IMG/VR virus record: IMGVR_UViG_3300036944_001199
Coordinates: 1 to 28,107 of that record
Strand: one strand, 5' to 3'
DNA length: 28,107 nucleotides
Origin: a virus
Shown here piece by piece: positions 14,872 to 23,252 of the stretch. Numbering within the stretch: position 1 is the stretch's first letter; every line of letters begins with the position of its first letter. The notes below the pieces were generated by a model. It saw nothing but the letters and a program-made list of their open reading frames with translations, was not told where the DNA came from and made no database searches. The position numbers and the translations under genes were made by a program.

Positions 14872-16053
14872 ATGCAGAATAAAAACCCACCTAGAGATCA
14901 GAGAGCAGGAGTTCGTCCGATTGCATTTGTTTTGCAAGAGGGCGGGCGCTTTAACTCGCCTGTAACATTGAAGATCAGGCCTGAGGATCTTAATCGAGTT
15001 GAACCTTCCAGAGTTTCGATTACCCAAACTTTGGGGAGAGATGTTGGTGGATGGGTAGATAATTTTGGTGAGGGGCTGCCATCGGTCACTCTATCTGGAC
15101 ATACTGGCTGGCGACAAACATATAGTGGCGGCGTCGACGGGGCCACAGCTTTTGAGCAATTAAATAAATTGGTTGCTCATGATTACCACAAAGCAAAGCA
15201 GCGAGCTATTGATGCAGGGATAGATCCATCCACTATTAAATTGTTATTTGTCGATATGTTAGATAATTTCACATGGTCAGTTGTGCCCAATCAGTTTGTG
15301 CTAAGGCGCTCTAAATCTCGACCTTTATTATTTCAATATCAAATAACCTTGCAGGCCATTGATACTAATATTGACGTGCAATTTAAGGCCGTTCCGTTTA
15401 AAGGGAATGTTCCTGCAGGACTAACTGCGCTAAAGGGAGCTATAGCTACACTAGAGAGCCAAGCCGAGACAATACAAGGCATTATAGCTCAAGCCGTTTC
15501 ATACAAAGACTCTCTTTTGGCTCCAATAGGTAAGACAGTAAAAGATTTTGCCGATTTATCAACTCAGGTTTTTAATATCGTAAATGATACTGTTAAAGAG
15601 GCTCAAGACGGAATATATGGTACCGCAAACTCTTTGATTGAAATAGCATCTGATCTAGCTACTGTTGGCGTAAATATTAATAGAACCATTTCATCTGTTG
15701 CAGGCCTGCCTGCAAGTGTGCAGGCTGCAGTAAGTCGTGTAGCTAGCGCATATAACGAAGTTTTTTGTATTTTCCAAAATTCATTACGCCCTAGAAAAAC
15801 ATTTCAAGATTATGATGGATTATTTGGAGCCTCTAACTGTTCCTCTACCAGTGGAGGCAGGGCGGGCAGCGCGTATTCCAGTCAGAATGCCTTTGCAATG
15901 ATGCAGCTTAATAACGGACCTGTGACAGTTAGTAGCGGAGCATATTCTAGTGTTGCCGCAATCAAGAATGCTGACCCTGTATTATCGCCAATGTCTCTTG
16001 AGGAAGTTGATCGTAACCTTAAAGTTATCAACTCAGGAGTGGAAATAAATTGA
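14872..16053 (+). CDS. Baseplate protein, hub-associated tube-like domain with coiled coils
   Basis: A 393-residue protein starting at ATG 14872 with no SD; the predicted mRNA starts at the same base. Residues about 15-170 are beta-rich, including VTLKIRPEDLNRVEPSRVSITQTLGRDVGGWVDNFGEGLPSVTLSGHTGWR, a pattern seen in XkdP-type and tube-initiator-like baseplate proteins. Residues about 190-300 are helical, with heptad-like TLESQAETIQGIIAQAVSYKD and VFNIVNDTVKEAQDGIYGTANSLIEIASDLATVG. It lies between spike and the gp53/gp25-like gene and probably belongs to the hub or links hub to wedge. Exact family not certain. Confidence 0.62.
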   Translation: MQNKNPPRDQRAGVRPIAFVLQEGGRFNSPVTLKIRPEDLNRVEPSRVSITQTLGRDVGGWVDNFGEGLPSVTLSGHTGWRQTYSGGVDGATAFEQLNKLVAHDYHKAKQRAIDAGIDPSTIKLLFVDMLDNFTWSVVPNQFVLRRSKSRPLLFQYQITLQAIDTNIDVQFKAVPFKGNVPAGLTALKGAIATLESQAETIQGIIAQAVSYKDSLLAPIGKTVKDFADLSTQVFNIVNDTVKEAQDGIYGTANSLIEIASDLATVGVNINRTISSVAGLPASVQAAVSRVASAYNEVFCIFQNSLRPRKTFQDYDGLFGASNCSSTSGGRAGSAYSSQNAFAMMQLNNGPVTVSSGAYSSVAAIKNADPVLSPMSLEEVDRNLKVINSGVEIN

Positions 16054-16667
16054 ATGAATTTGAACGCTTAGAGCCGTCATACAGGCTTGCTGAGACGTAT
16101 TTTGGTGACGACCTTCAAGCTGTTTCTGCTAGAGAGCTGGGTGACGCTAATCGATGGGCGGAATTGGTGTGGCTGAATAATTTAAGGCATCCATATCTAA
16201 CTGATGACGCTCTATTAGCAAATGAATCAGTTAGGCTTAATGGAACGTTAATAAAAATTCCAGCGCCAGTTGGAGTTTACACTGATGATGCTAGTCGTGG
16301 TCAAGTGTATGAAAAAGACTGCATTCTAACTAATAAACTGCTTTCAGTTAACGCTGGCGGTGATCTTGCTGTGGCTTCTGGTGTGAAGAACCTGACTCAG
16401 CAGCTGAAGCACAGAATAGACACTCCTAAAGGGCAGGCTCGACGCCACCCTGATTACGGTTGCTTGGTGTGGCGCCTAAAGGGATCTGTCACTGGGCCAA
16501 CGGCTGAAACCCTTGGCAGCGAATACGTAAAATCTACACTCATTGCTGATTATAGAGTTTCATCTGTTGTTAGTAGCTCTGCAATAACAAATGGTGACGC
16601 AATCATGATTACAGCAAAAGTTGAGTCAATCGAAGGGGCTGGCATAGATATTAGCAATCTGTCGTGA
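16050..16667 (+). CDS. Baseplate wedge protein, gp53-like (LysM) plus gp25-like fusion
   Basis: A 205-residue protein starting at TTG 16050, which overlaps the TGA of the previous gene; AGGAG (16035-16039) precedes it. Residues about 8-75 read RLAETYFGDDLQAVSARELGDANRWAELVWLNNLRHPYLTDD-LKIPAPVG style, a LysM/gp53-like module with the typical W..L..LN..r.PY. Residues about 95-205 match gp25/gpW-like wedge proteins: LTQQLKHRIDTPKGQARRHPDYGCLVWRLKGSVTG, then a helix and a final beta pair. In T4 these are two separate wedge proteins. The stop codon TGA lies inside the next promoter motif. Confidence 0.75.
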   Translation: MNEFERLEPSYRLAETYFGDDLQAVSARELGDANRWAELVWLNNLRHPYLTDDALLANESVRLNGTLIKIPAPVGVYTDDASRGQVYEKDCILTNKLLSVNAGGDLAVASGVKNLTQQLKHRIDTPKGQARRHPDYGCLVWRLKGSVTGPTAETLGSEYVKSTLIADYRVSSVVSSSAITNGDAIMITAKVESIEGAGIDISNLS

Positions 16668-16676
16668 TGACAAACT
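16661..16676 (+). promoter_or_regulatory. Phage promoter motif copy (drives gpJ-like gene)
   Basis: GTCGTGATGACAAACT, a full match that contains the TGA stop (16665-16667) of the previous gene. Predicted +1 near 16683, giving a 32-base leader to TTG 16715. Confidence 0.68.
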
Positions 16677-16714
16677 GCAGAATAATCATGCAAAATAATT
16701 AGGATTGGTGCACA

Positions 16715-17815
16715 TTGGCTTTCCAGATAAAAGACTTTGCCAGTATAACGGCATCAATGATAAACCATGCGAGAGGCGTAACAAAGCGCATCTCTGACTG
16801 GCTGCCCGGCTCTGTTTCGCGAACGCTGGTGGAGGCGCCTGCTGTTGAAATAGAAGAGTTGTATCTCCAAATATTCACAGGCTTAAGGGAAGCTATTCCT
16901 GTGGCCGTTTTCAAGTCTTTTAAGTTTGAAAATTTACCCGCTAAATATGCTAGAGGATTTGTCACTGTACAGTCTCAAGATGCACTTACTGAAGATAAAT
17001 TGATTTTAGTAGATACCGAATTCAGAACTGATGATGGGCGGGTTTATCTTAGTACCGAATTAAAAACAATAGTAGCAGGCCAAACGACTGTAGTTGTTCC
17101 AGTGTCCGCGTCTGCCTCAGGATCTGCATACAATGCGTCGGCAGGATCGATTAATAGCTGTCCATCATTAGGAGCAGGGTATTTAATAAGCAATTCTGCA
17201 ATCTCAACAGGATCAGACGTTGAAACTGACAATGAAAAAGAGGCTAGATTTGCCGAATATGTAGAGTCATTATCCAGAGGCACGAATGCCGCATGTCTTT
17301 TTGCAGCTAAATCTGCGGTGATCAGTGATGATTTAGGTAATGCTCTTGAATACGTTACTAGAACAGGCAGTATTGAAACACCAGGATATCTAAAAATCTT
17401 TATTTACTCATCTGCAGGGGTGCCGTCAACCGGACTCATATCTAAAGCGCAATCAATAATAAATGGCAGCAGAGACGTTGACACACAAAAAATAATACCT
17501 GGTTATCGATCCGGTGGGATCAGGGTTGATATACTGCCAATGGTTGAGCGAGCAGTATCGCTATCTGCTCAGGTAGAAATGCTGACAGGATACGAGTTGA
17601 CTGGCGAGGTTATCCAATCGTTGACTGATGTTTACTCGACAACGCTATCAAACACTAATGCTGGCGCCGTTCTTTATCTTGGCACGCTAGAGACTGAGCT
17701 GCTTAGCGTTACGGGGTTAAAAAAAGTGGTCTTAGGGATGGACTCAAATATAATTTGTTCTCCATTTGAGGCGCTTAAGCCCGGCGTGATCTCTATTACT
17801 GAGCTGCCAATATGA
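16715..17815 (+). CDS. Baseplate J-like wedge protein (gp47-like)
   Basis: A 366-residue protein starting at TTG 16715 with AGGA (16701-16704) about 10 bases upstream; the first residues AFQIKDFASITASMINHARGVTKRISDWLPGSVSRTLVEAPAVEIEELYLQIFTGLREAI are the standard N-terminus of baseplate J proteins, which fixes the start. Middle strands (ASGSAYNASAGSINSCPSLGAGYLISNSAISTGSDVETDNEKEARFAEYVESLSRGT) follow the J family closely: ...AG.i......g......N......G.d.EsDee.r.R......s...G. The C-terminal third is the beta region with LSAQVEMLTGYELTGEV. It forms the wedge core that surrounds the hub. An ATGA overlap couples it to the next gene. Confidence 0.9.
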   Translation: MAFQIKDFASITASMINHARGVTKRISDWLPGSVSRTLVEAPAVEIEELYLQIFTGLREAIPVAVFKSFKFENLPAKYARGFVTVQSQDALTEDKLILVDTEFRTDDGRVYLSTELKTIVAGQTTVVVPVSASASGSAYNASAGSINSCPSLGAGYLISNSAISTGSDVETDNEKEARFAEYVESLSRGTNAACLFAAKSAVISDDLGNALEYVTRTGSIETPGYLKIFIYSSAGVPSTGLISKAQSIINGSRDVDTQKIIPGYRSGGIRVDILPMVERAVSLSAQVEMLTGYELTGEVIQSLTDVYSTTLSNTNAGAVLYLGTLETELLSVTGLKKVVLGMDSNIICSPFEALKPGVISITELPI

Positions 17816-18876
17816 CGTCATTAAGTAAGCTAGCTAAATATCCCCATAACGCAGTTTTTGACGTAGACCCACATGGTGATCATGCTTTTATTCTCGGGCA
17901 CGAAAATGAATGCTCTTGGTCCATTGCTGATGGGATTTTATCCGTCAATAATGGCGAGAACAGCTTTCTGTATGACCTGCAATTCTTTACGGTAGGAACA
18001 TTAGCTTCCGCCCTCATTATTGACGGGTTTCAAGTTTCTAATGTTTCAGCAGAATTTGTTCAATTGAATGCCTGCGTACTAATAGAGGGATCCGGCAGTT
18101 CGATATCTGGTGGCGCTATAAAAGGGTTCACAAACCTGCTTTACGCTTTCTTTGGCGGTTACGCAAAGGAAATCCGAGAAGCTGGTAAACAAGTAAAAAA
18201 TGCAATAACACAGATGGTAATTGCTGACGCCGAGGGCGAGTGGCTTGATGTGTGGGGCGGTTTATTTAGCCAGAAGAGGCGGCAAAACCAACAGGATGTT
18301 GATTACTCAATAGAGATCCCTAGAGAGGCTTTTAGAGAGAGGGTGAATGCCCTCGCTATTGAGAAGGCTATTTTTGAAATAACGGGCAAAGTTGTCAGGA
18401 TCAATGAGCCGTGGGAACTGATGTTTAGGCTGTCAGAGTCTCAGTTATCCGGTACCCATAAATTTTACAATGGAAATGAGGTCGGGCCATTTATATTGCA
18501 GCCAGTCTCCGACATTCCGATCGACTGGGCAGATGTATTACCGATAATTGAGCGAAATAAAGCTGCAGGAGTTATCGTCCTTGAGCCGGAAGTCAGGCCA
18601 ACGTTGATATGGAATACCCCTATTGACGGCACCATCTATATGGTAATGACAGAAATTCAGTTTCAAATGATTAATGGCGGACAAGAGGGCAGGCTGTCTT
18701 ATTTGCGATTGTCTGATGAGGAGTACATTAGGAACTATATGGCTGCTATTAGCACGGTCATAGGTATTTCTGTAGTTGCCGAGTCTCCGGTTGACGTTTC
18801 AATGCAAGTGAACGCATATACAGGCCTAACATGGCATTATGCCGAGGTTTGGGGGCCATTTACATGGAACTCATAA
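17812..18876 (+). CDS. Baseplate wedge protein, gpI-like
   Basis: A 354-residue protein starting at ATG 17812 in an ATGA overlap with the J-like gene. Residues about 115-190 (AFFGGYAKEIREAGKQVKNAITQMVIADAEGEWLDVWGGLFSQKRRQNQQDVDYSIEIPREAFRERVNALAIEKAIFEITG) match the gpI/DUF2612-type pattern of P2-like and other wedge proteins: a helix, a dw.g.lf...R....sD..YR.RI..e......G sequence. The C-terminal part is beta-rich. It partners gpJ in the wedge and often carries the fibre attachment. The first 110 residues do not resemble gpI and may be an extra domain. Confidence 0.75.
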   Translation: MTSLSKLAKYPHNAVFDVDPHGDHAFILGHENECSWSIADGILSVNNGENSFLYDLQFFTVGTLASALIIDGFQVSNVSAEFVQLNACVLIEGSGSSISGGAIKGFTNLLYAFFGGYAKEIREAGKQVKNAITQMVIADAEGEWLDVWGGLFSQKRRQNQQDVDYSIEIPREAFRERVNALAIEKAIFEITGKVVRINEPWELMFRLSESQLSGTHKFYNGNEVGPFILQPVSDIPIDWADVLPIIERNKAAGVIVLEPEVRPTLIWNTPIDGTIYMVMTEIQFQMINGGQEGRLSYLRLSDEEYIRNYMAAISTVIGISVVAESPVDVSMQVNAYTGLTWHYAEVWGPFTWNS

Positions 18877-18908
18877 GAATTTTAACAATTCTGCGATTAG
18901 ATAATCGC
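18876..18908 (+). terminator. Tandem hairpins after the gpI-like gene
   Basis: Two perfect short hairpins follow directly: a 6-bp stem at 18876-18892 with a TTAAC loop, then a 7-bp stem (GCGATTA/TAATCGC) at 18893-18908 with a 2-nt loop (or a 6-bp stem with a 4-nt loop). No strong T-run follows, so termination is weak or they protect the mRNA end. Confidence 0.4.
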
Positions 18909-18936
18909 GGTTAACTATCAAATAGAGGGCTTGGCT

Positions 18937-18952
18937 GTCGTGATGCCAGACT
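18937..18952 (+). promoter_or_regulatory. Phage promoter motif copy (drives 18969 gene)
   Basis: GTCGTGATGCCAGACT, a full match. Predicted +1 near 18959 gives a leader of only about 10 bases, beginning at the SD AGGGGG (18958-18963) before ATG 18969. This spacing is the tightest test of the proposed initiation point. Confidence 0.68.
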
Positions 18953-18968
18953 CAATCAGGGGGTAATA

Positions 18969-19451
18969 ATGGCCATTTTAACTAATCCGGGACGAAGCGG
19001 AATAGCTCAGCTAGTAAAGGATCAAAATCTTCACTTAGCATGGGGCTCAGGCAATCCAGACTGGGATGCAACTCCAGCGTTGCCGGACGTAAATGCCTCA
19101 TCATTAATTGCGGAAATTGGGCGACGAAAATCGTCTGATGTACGATTTTGCATACCAGACCCGTTAGGTTCAATAGTCGTTCCAAATGGCACATTTTCAC
19201 TGTCTGACGTACCGACAAAATATTTGTATATTCGGTTCTCCTTTGCCGCAGATGACTCGCCAGAAGGTCAAATTAGAGAATTGGCGGTGTTTTGGGGAAC
19301 TGTACCAAAAGTGACTGTGCCGGAAGGGCAAATGTACCTACTTCCTGCTGATGTGCTGGACTTTGGGAATATAATTAGCATAGAGCATGTGGACAAAATT
19401 GAACGTTCGCCGGCTATTCGTCAGCAGTTTGAGATAATCATACAGTTTTAA
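18969..19451 (+). CDS. Baseplate/tail-fibre junction protein
   Basis: A 160-residue protein with a strong AGGGGG SD. It opens with AILTNPGRSGIAQLVKDQNLHLAWGSGNPDWDATPALPDVNASSLIAEIGRRKSSDVRFCIPD, a pattern I know from conserved proteins in myovirus baseplate clusters that precede fibre genes. The remainder is beta-rich with an acidic loop (PDPLGSIVVPNGTFSLSDVPTKYLYIRFSF). It probably sits between wedge and fibres. Exact function unknown; no enzyme motif or signal peptide is seen. It has its own promoter motif, so it may be made in greater amount than the wedge proteins. Confidence 0.65.
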   Translation: MAILTNPGRSGIAQLVKDQNLHLAWGSGNPDWDATPALPDVNASSLIAEIGRRKSSDVRFCIPDPLGSIVVPNGTFSLSDVPTKYLYIRFSFAADDSPEGQIRELAVFWGTVPKVTVPEGQMYLLPADVLDFGNIISIEHVDKIERSPAIRQQFEIIIQF

Positions 19452-19466
19452 AATAAGGGAAAGAAA

Positions 19467-21395
19467 ATGACGCTTCCTGGTTATTACAATAGATTCAATC
19501 AAGATGACAATTTTGATGAGCATCTATTTAGAGCTGGATATGTATTGCAAAGTGCTGAGATGAATGAGATCCAGCGAGCGGCCGCTTACAGGCATAGCCA
19601 GCTCGGTAATGCATTATTTAAAGACGGCGATATTGTTCGCGACGCCCGCATTATTGTTGACTCTGACACCGGCGTCGTCACATGCGAATCGGGAGCTATA
19701 TGGCTAAGCGGAGCTGTTAGGGGTGTGCCTACAGGCAGCCTAACCATAACAATGATAGGTACTGAAGTGGTCGGGATTTACCTTGCCACAACAGAAGTGA
19801 CCGAAGTTCAGGATCCGTCATTGTTAGACCCCGCTGCTGAAACCAGAAACTATTCTGAGCCGGGTGCTGGCAGGCTGAAAGTAGAACCTAGATGGGGCCT
19901 GCAGGGAGAGGCTGTTGATGCATTTTTCCCTATTTATTATGTCGACGATGGTGTGCCTAGAGGTAAAGAGCCTCCGCCCCAGTTGGATAGCGTTACTCAG
20001 GCGATCGCACGATATGACAGGGACAGCGCTGGATCTAATTATGTTGTTTCAGGGCTGTCTGTTGCCCTGCTGCCTGATGATGGTGGAATGCAGGTTTATA
20101 ACGTTATTTCTGGAAGAGCTCGAGTAAACGGGTTCCCAATTCAGCTGAATAATTCTGTCCGTCTTAAATACAATGCAACGCCTGATCTAAGGCTTATCAG
20201 TAACGAACCACGAACATCAACTTCTGCTGGAACTCAGAGAATCAATGTCGATCGTCCGCCTATCGCAAGCGTTATCCAAGTTTCTATAACAAAGGAAACT
20301 ACAGATACGATCGTGCATGGCGGATTCTCCGGCGCTCAAGACCCTATACCAAATCCTTCAGTCATTTCGATTGAGGAAGTCACACAGGGCGGTACTACTT
20401 ACACTCTTGGCGTTGATTATCAATTAACCGCCGGAAAGGTTGACTGGTCATTAGCTGGCGCAGAACCGGCGCCGGGATCGACGTATTCTGTCAGGTATCG
20501 ACACATCACCAATGTGACACCTACTGATATTGATGATACTGGATTTTCTATAGTTGGTGCGGTGGTCGGAACTCTAGTGTTAACCACATACGAACTAAAG
20601 TTGCCAAGAATTGACCGATTATGTCTTGATGAAGAAGGTAAATTTGTTTGGGTTCAAGGTGTTTCAACTGACTACGACCCTGTAAGGCCTTCGGTCCCTA
20701 ACAATTTAATCGCATTAGCTCAAATCACCCAATCGTGGACCGATACTAGGGCAGTCATTAATGATGGCGTTAGAACTGTAGCAATGTCAGAAATTGAGCG
20801 GCTATTCTACAGAATGGATGCAATTACAGACCTAGTTGCTCAGCAAAAACTCTCTAGCGACATTAATCAGCGAGAGTCCGCGGCGAGAAAGGGGCTATTT
20901 GTCGATCCTTTTCTTGATGATTTGCAAAGGGATCAGGGTATCGTTCAAACCGCCGCCGTAGCTAACGGAATATTGACTCTTCCTGTTAATGGCGAGGCAT
21001 TGAATCCATCGATCTCACTTAGTAATGCTCAAACGTGCGCCTACACACTAGAGCCGTTATTGACTCAAGAGTTACGTACAACCAGCATGAAAGTTAACCC
21101 TTACATGGCGTTTGGGCTGCTTCCTGCTGGCGTGCAATTGAACCCGTCTGTGGACAGATGGACAGATGTCACAACAGAGTGGTTATCACCTATAACTCGC
21201 AGATTTGTGGTGGGTTGGGGGAATGCTAGCTCAGTTACCACTAAGACTAGCACTGAGTTGGTAAAAACTACTGATGTTGAAATTCAGACACTTAGACAGA
21301 TAGACGTTAATTTCACATTAACAGGTTTCGGGATTGGCGAGACATTAAATAACGTTATTTTTGACGGCATATCGGTGCCGGCCAATCCGATTTAA
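19467..21395 (+). CDS. DUF4815-like baseplate/tail protein
   Basis: A 642-residue protein with SD AAGGGAAAG before ATG 19467. The start (YYNRFNQDDNFDEHLFRAGYVLQSAEMNEIQRAAAYRHSQLGNALFKDGDIVRDARIIVDSDTGVVTCESGAIWLSGAVRGVP) is the DUF4815 hallmark: D.nf....F..G...Q..E.NE.Q..... ..g..lf.dGd...g. Family members sit at the baseplate rim of large myoviruses and anchor fibres. The middle has FN3-like strands, and the region near 430-470 (MSEIERLFYRMDAITDLVAQQKLSSDINQRESAARKGLFVDPFLDDLQRDQG) is a helix followed by a conserved DPF phrase. Function beyond a structural one is unknown. Confidence 0.78.
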   Translation: MTLPGYYNRFNQDDNFDEHLFRAGYVLQSAEMNEIQRAAAYRHSQLGNALFKDGDIVRDARIIVDSDTGVVTCESGAIWLSGAVRGVPTGSLTITMIGTEVVGIYLATTEVTEVQDPSLLDPAAETRNYSEPGAGRLKVEPRWGLQGEAVDAFFPIYYVDDGVPRGKEPPPQLDSVTQAIARYDRDSAGSNYVVSGLSVALLPDDGGMQVYNVISGRARVNGFPIQLNNSVRLKYNATPDLRLISNEPRTSTSAGTQRINVDRPPIASVIQVSITKETTDTIVHGGFSGAQDPIPNPSVISIEEVTQGGTTYTLGVDYQLTAGKVDWSLAGAEPAPGSTYSVRYRHITNVTPTDIDDTGFSIVGAVVGTLVLTTYELKLPRIDRLCLDEEGKFVWVQGVSTDYDPVRPSVPNNLIALAQITQSWTDTRAVINDGVRTVAMSEIERLFYRMDAITDLVAQQKLSSDINQRESAARKGLFVDPFLDDLQRDQGIVQTAAVANGILTLPVNGEALNPSISLSNAQTCAYTLEPLLTQELRTTSMKVNPYMAFGLLPAGVQLNPSVDRWTDVTTEWLSPITRRFVVGWGNASSVTTKTSTELVKTTDVEIQTLRQIDVNFTLTGFGIGETLNNVIFDGISVPANPI

Positions 21396-21405
21396 GGAGT
21401 TTTAA

Positions 21406-22620
21406 ATGTCAGTTGTTGCAGATTCCCAAGGAAAAGTAATAGGTAAATTTACCATACCAGCTAACATTCGAGCCGGTTCAAAGTCAGTTGTTTTTGCTGG
21501 TGAAGGCGGAAGTCAAGGTTCAGCGTCTTTTTTTGGGCAAGGGACGTTGGTTGAAGAAGTAAGACAAAGCATTACCTCAATTACAGAGCGCCTGTATGCC
21601 GTGGATCCGCTAGCTCAAACATTTTCATTGCCATCAATGAATCAGTTAGCTGGTGTGGATTTGTTTGTAGTAGCAAAAGGCACCAGTGATATTGTTGTGC
21701 AAATTAGAGAAACGCAGGTCGGCATTCCCACACAAACCATTCTGGCTGAAGGCCGATTAAAGCCATCGGGTATTACCGTTGACGCATGGAACAGGTTCCC
21801 GTTTGAAATTCCTGTTACGGTTATGGCTAATGTAGAGTATGCCATTGTTGTCATGGCAAATGATGCCGATGCAGCAGTAGCTGTGGCTGAGTTAGGGAAA
21901 TATGATCTAGCAAATGCTAAATGGGTGACTGGGCAGCCATACAGTGTAGGCGTGCTGTTAAGCTCAAGTAATGCTAGCACATGGACGCCGCATCAAGACC
22001 GAGATTTAACCTTTAGACTCCTTGCAGCAAAATATACTCAGTCTGAAAGGATTGTTGATCTAGGCACTGTTCCAGTGGATGGCGTTACTGATCTAATCAT
22101 TTTGGCAGTTGTTGATAACCCAACAACCAATGCATCGAGCGACATACAGATAACGTTGCCTGATTTAACTGTGCTAACAACTGGAGATAGCCAAGTCATC
22201 AAGTTAGCGGCAGCAATTACTGGAAACGTTGGCGTAAAAGCAAGACTTCGCTCAACTAGCTCGGCATCAGCAATGATTGCTCCTGGTGCACAGATTATTG
22301 CAGGAGAAATACAATCTTCAGCTGATTATGTATCAAGAGCTATGCCAGCTGATGCTACAGGATGCAATGTCCGAGTGATCATTGACGCATTTATACCATC
22401 TGGCGCCACTGTTTTAGTTTCCGTATCAGGTACAGATAGCGGGGACGTATGGGTATCAGTGCCACAGGTCGGCACGGCCAAACCGATAGGGAATGATTGG
22501 TTTGAAATTGAGTATTATTTAGCTGATATTACCGAGGCCAATTTAAGGACGAAGTTGTCATTAACTGGTTCGCCGGCAGCACGTCCAGCGGTGGCCAACT
22601 TACGAGTGAGTGTTACCTAA
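21406..22620 (+). CDS. Tail fibre/adhesion-region protein with DP-AQTF phrase
   Basis: A 404-residue protein with SD AAGGAGTTTTAA before ATG 21406. Residues about 60-100 contain ERLYAVDPLAQTFSLPSMNQLAGVDLFVVAKGTSDIVVQIRETQVGIPTQTILAEGRL, a phrase shared by many phage fibre proteins that follow or are fused with DUF4815 domains. The rest is beta-rich, probably a carbohydrate-binding-like jelly roll, with a last domain of about 110 residues (DSGDVWVSVPQVGTAKPIGNDWFEIEYYL). Probably a fibre shaft or tip piece. The gene stops in a TAATG overlap with the following fibre gene. Confidence 0.65.
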   Translation: MSVVADSQGKVIGKFTIPANIRAGSKSVVFAGEGGSQGSASFFGQGTLVEEVRQSITSITERLYAVDPLAQTFSLPSMNQLAGVDLFVVAKGTSDIVVQIRETQVGIPTQTILAEGRLKPSGITVDAWNRFPFEIPVTVMANVEYAIVVMANDADAAVAVAELGKYDLANAKWVTGQPYSVGVLLSSSNASTWTPHQDRDLTFRLLAAKYTQSERIVDLGTVPVDGVTDLIILAVVDNPTTNASSDIQITLPDLTVLTTGDSQVIKLAAAITGNVGVKARLRSTSSASAMIAPGAQIIAGEIQSSADYVSRAMPADATGCNVRVIIDAFIPSGATVLVSVSGTDSGDVWVSVPQVGTAKPIGNDWFEIEYYLADITEANLRTKLSLTGSPAARPAVANLRVSVT

Positions 22621-23252
22621 TGATAGACAACAGGACTCAACACCTAGACCTGCCTCTTCCAGATGTAAATAATCAACTGGAAGATGATGTTGTCAGATTG
22701 CAAGAGTCATTTAATGCAATAGACACTCACGCGCAAAGCACGGACTCTAGTATAGAGTCTATTAATGAAGAACTTAATGAGCTTGGTAATGCATCATCAA
22801 AGACAGTGACGGCCTCACCGCTAGATCAGTCGGCAGGGAAATTACTGCAAACTGGTGATGGCGGACTGATGGGCTCTGCAATAGATGGATTTGCAAACGT
22901 AACTATTGATGGCAATGTAAGAAACGCTTTGCCGGGAATTATTTTATCTTTTTCAGGAACAGAAATAGAATGTACCGCGGCAAACTTGCCATCGTTAGGC
23001 GGCGCTGACACAACATCAAGGACATGGATAGTAAAATCATCCGGATCGCCATTATTGCTGCTTATTGAAGCTGTTGAAATACTTGGTTTAACTGGTGGCG
23101 CTGGACGTTCTTTTTCATCCGTAAAGCAGGATGCATCATGGTCTCCGTGGATTGAAAGTTTTAACGGTAGCAATAAACCTTTAATAGTAGATGTGATCGG
23201 TCTAACAGGTCGATTAGATGAAATTGAAACATACGCATTAGCGGGGCTGTAA
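22620..23252 (+). CDS. Short tail fibre with coiled coil and pyocin-knob-like end
   Basis: A 210-residue protein starting at ATG 22620 (TAATG overlap). Residues about 15-60 (NQLEDDVVRLQESFNAIDTHAQSTDSSIESINEELNELG) are a coiled-coil trimer region. Residues about 110-185 end in RTWIVKSSGSPLLLLIEAVEILGLTGGAGRSFSSVKQDASWSPWIESFNG, which resembles the pyocin-knob module of Pseudomonas-type and phage fibres (W..W with a conserved variable face). The pattern suggests a trimeric fibre. The last 20 residues form another short helix (LIVDVIGLTGRLDEIETYA). It is coupled to the next gene through TAATG at 23250-23254. Confidence 0.65.
   Translation: MIDNRTQHLDLPLPDVNNQLEDDVVRLQESFNAIDTHAQSTDSSIESINEELNELGNASSKTVTASPLDQSAGKLLQTGDGGLMGSAIDGFANVTIDGNVRNALPGIILSFSGTEIECTAANLPSLGGADTTSRTWIVKSSGSPLLLLIEAVEILGLTGGAGRSFSSVKQDASWSPWIESFNGSNKPLIVDVIGLTGRLDEIETYALAGL

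Noticed and set aside
17781-17790. CGTGATCTCT near the end of the gpJ-like gene as a motif copy
   Set aside because: Only the CGTGAT core matches; it is coding and lacks the TGn and hexamer parts.
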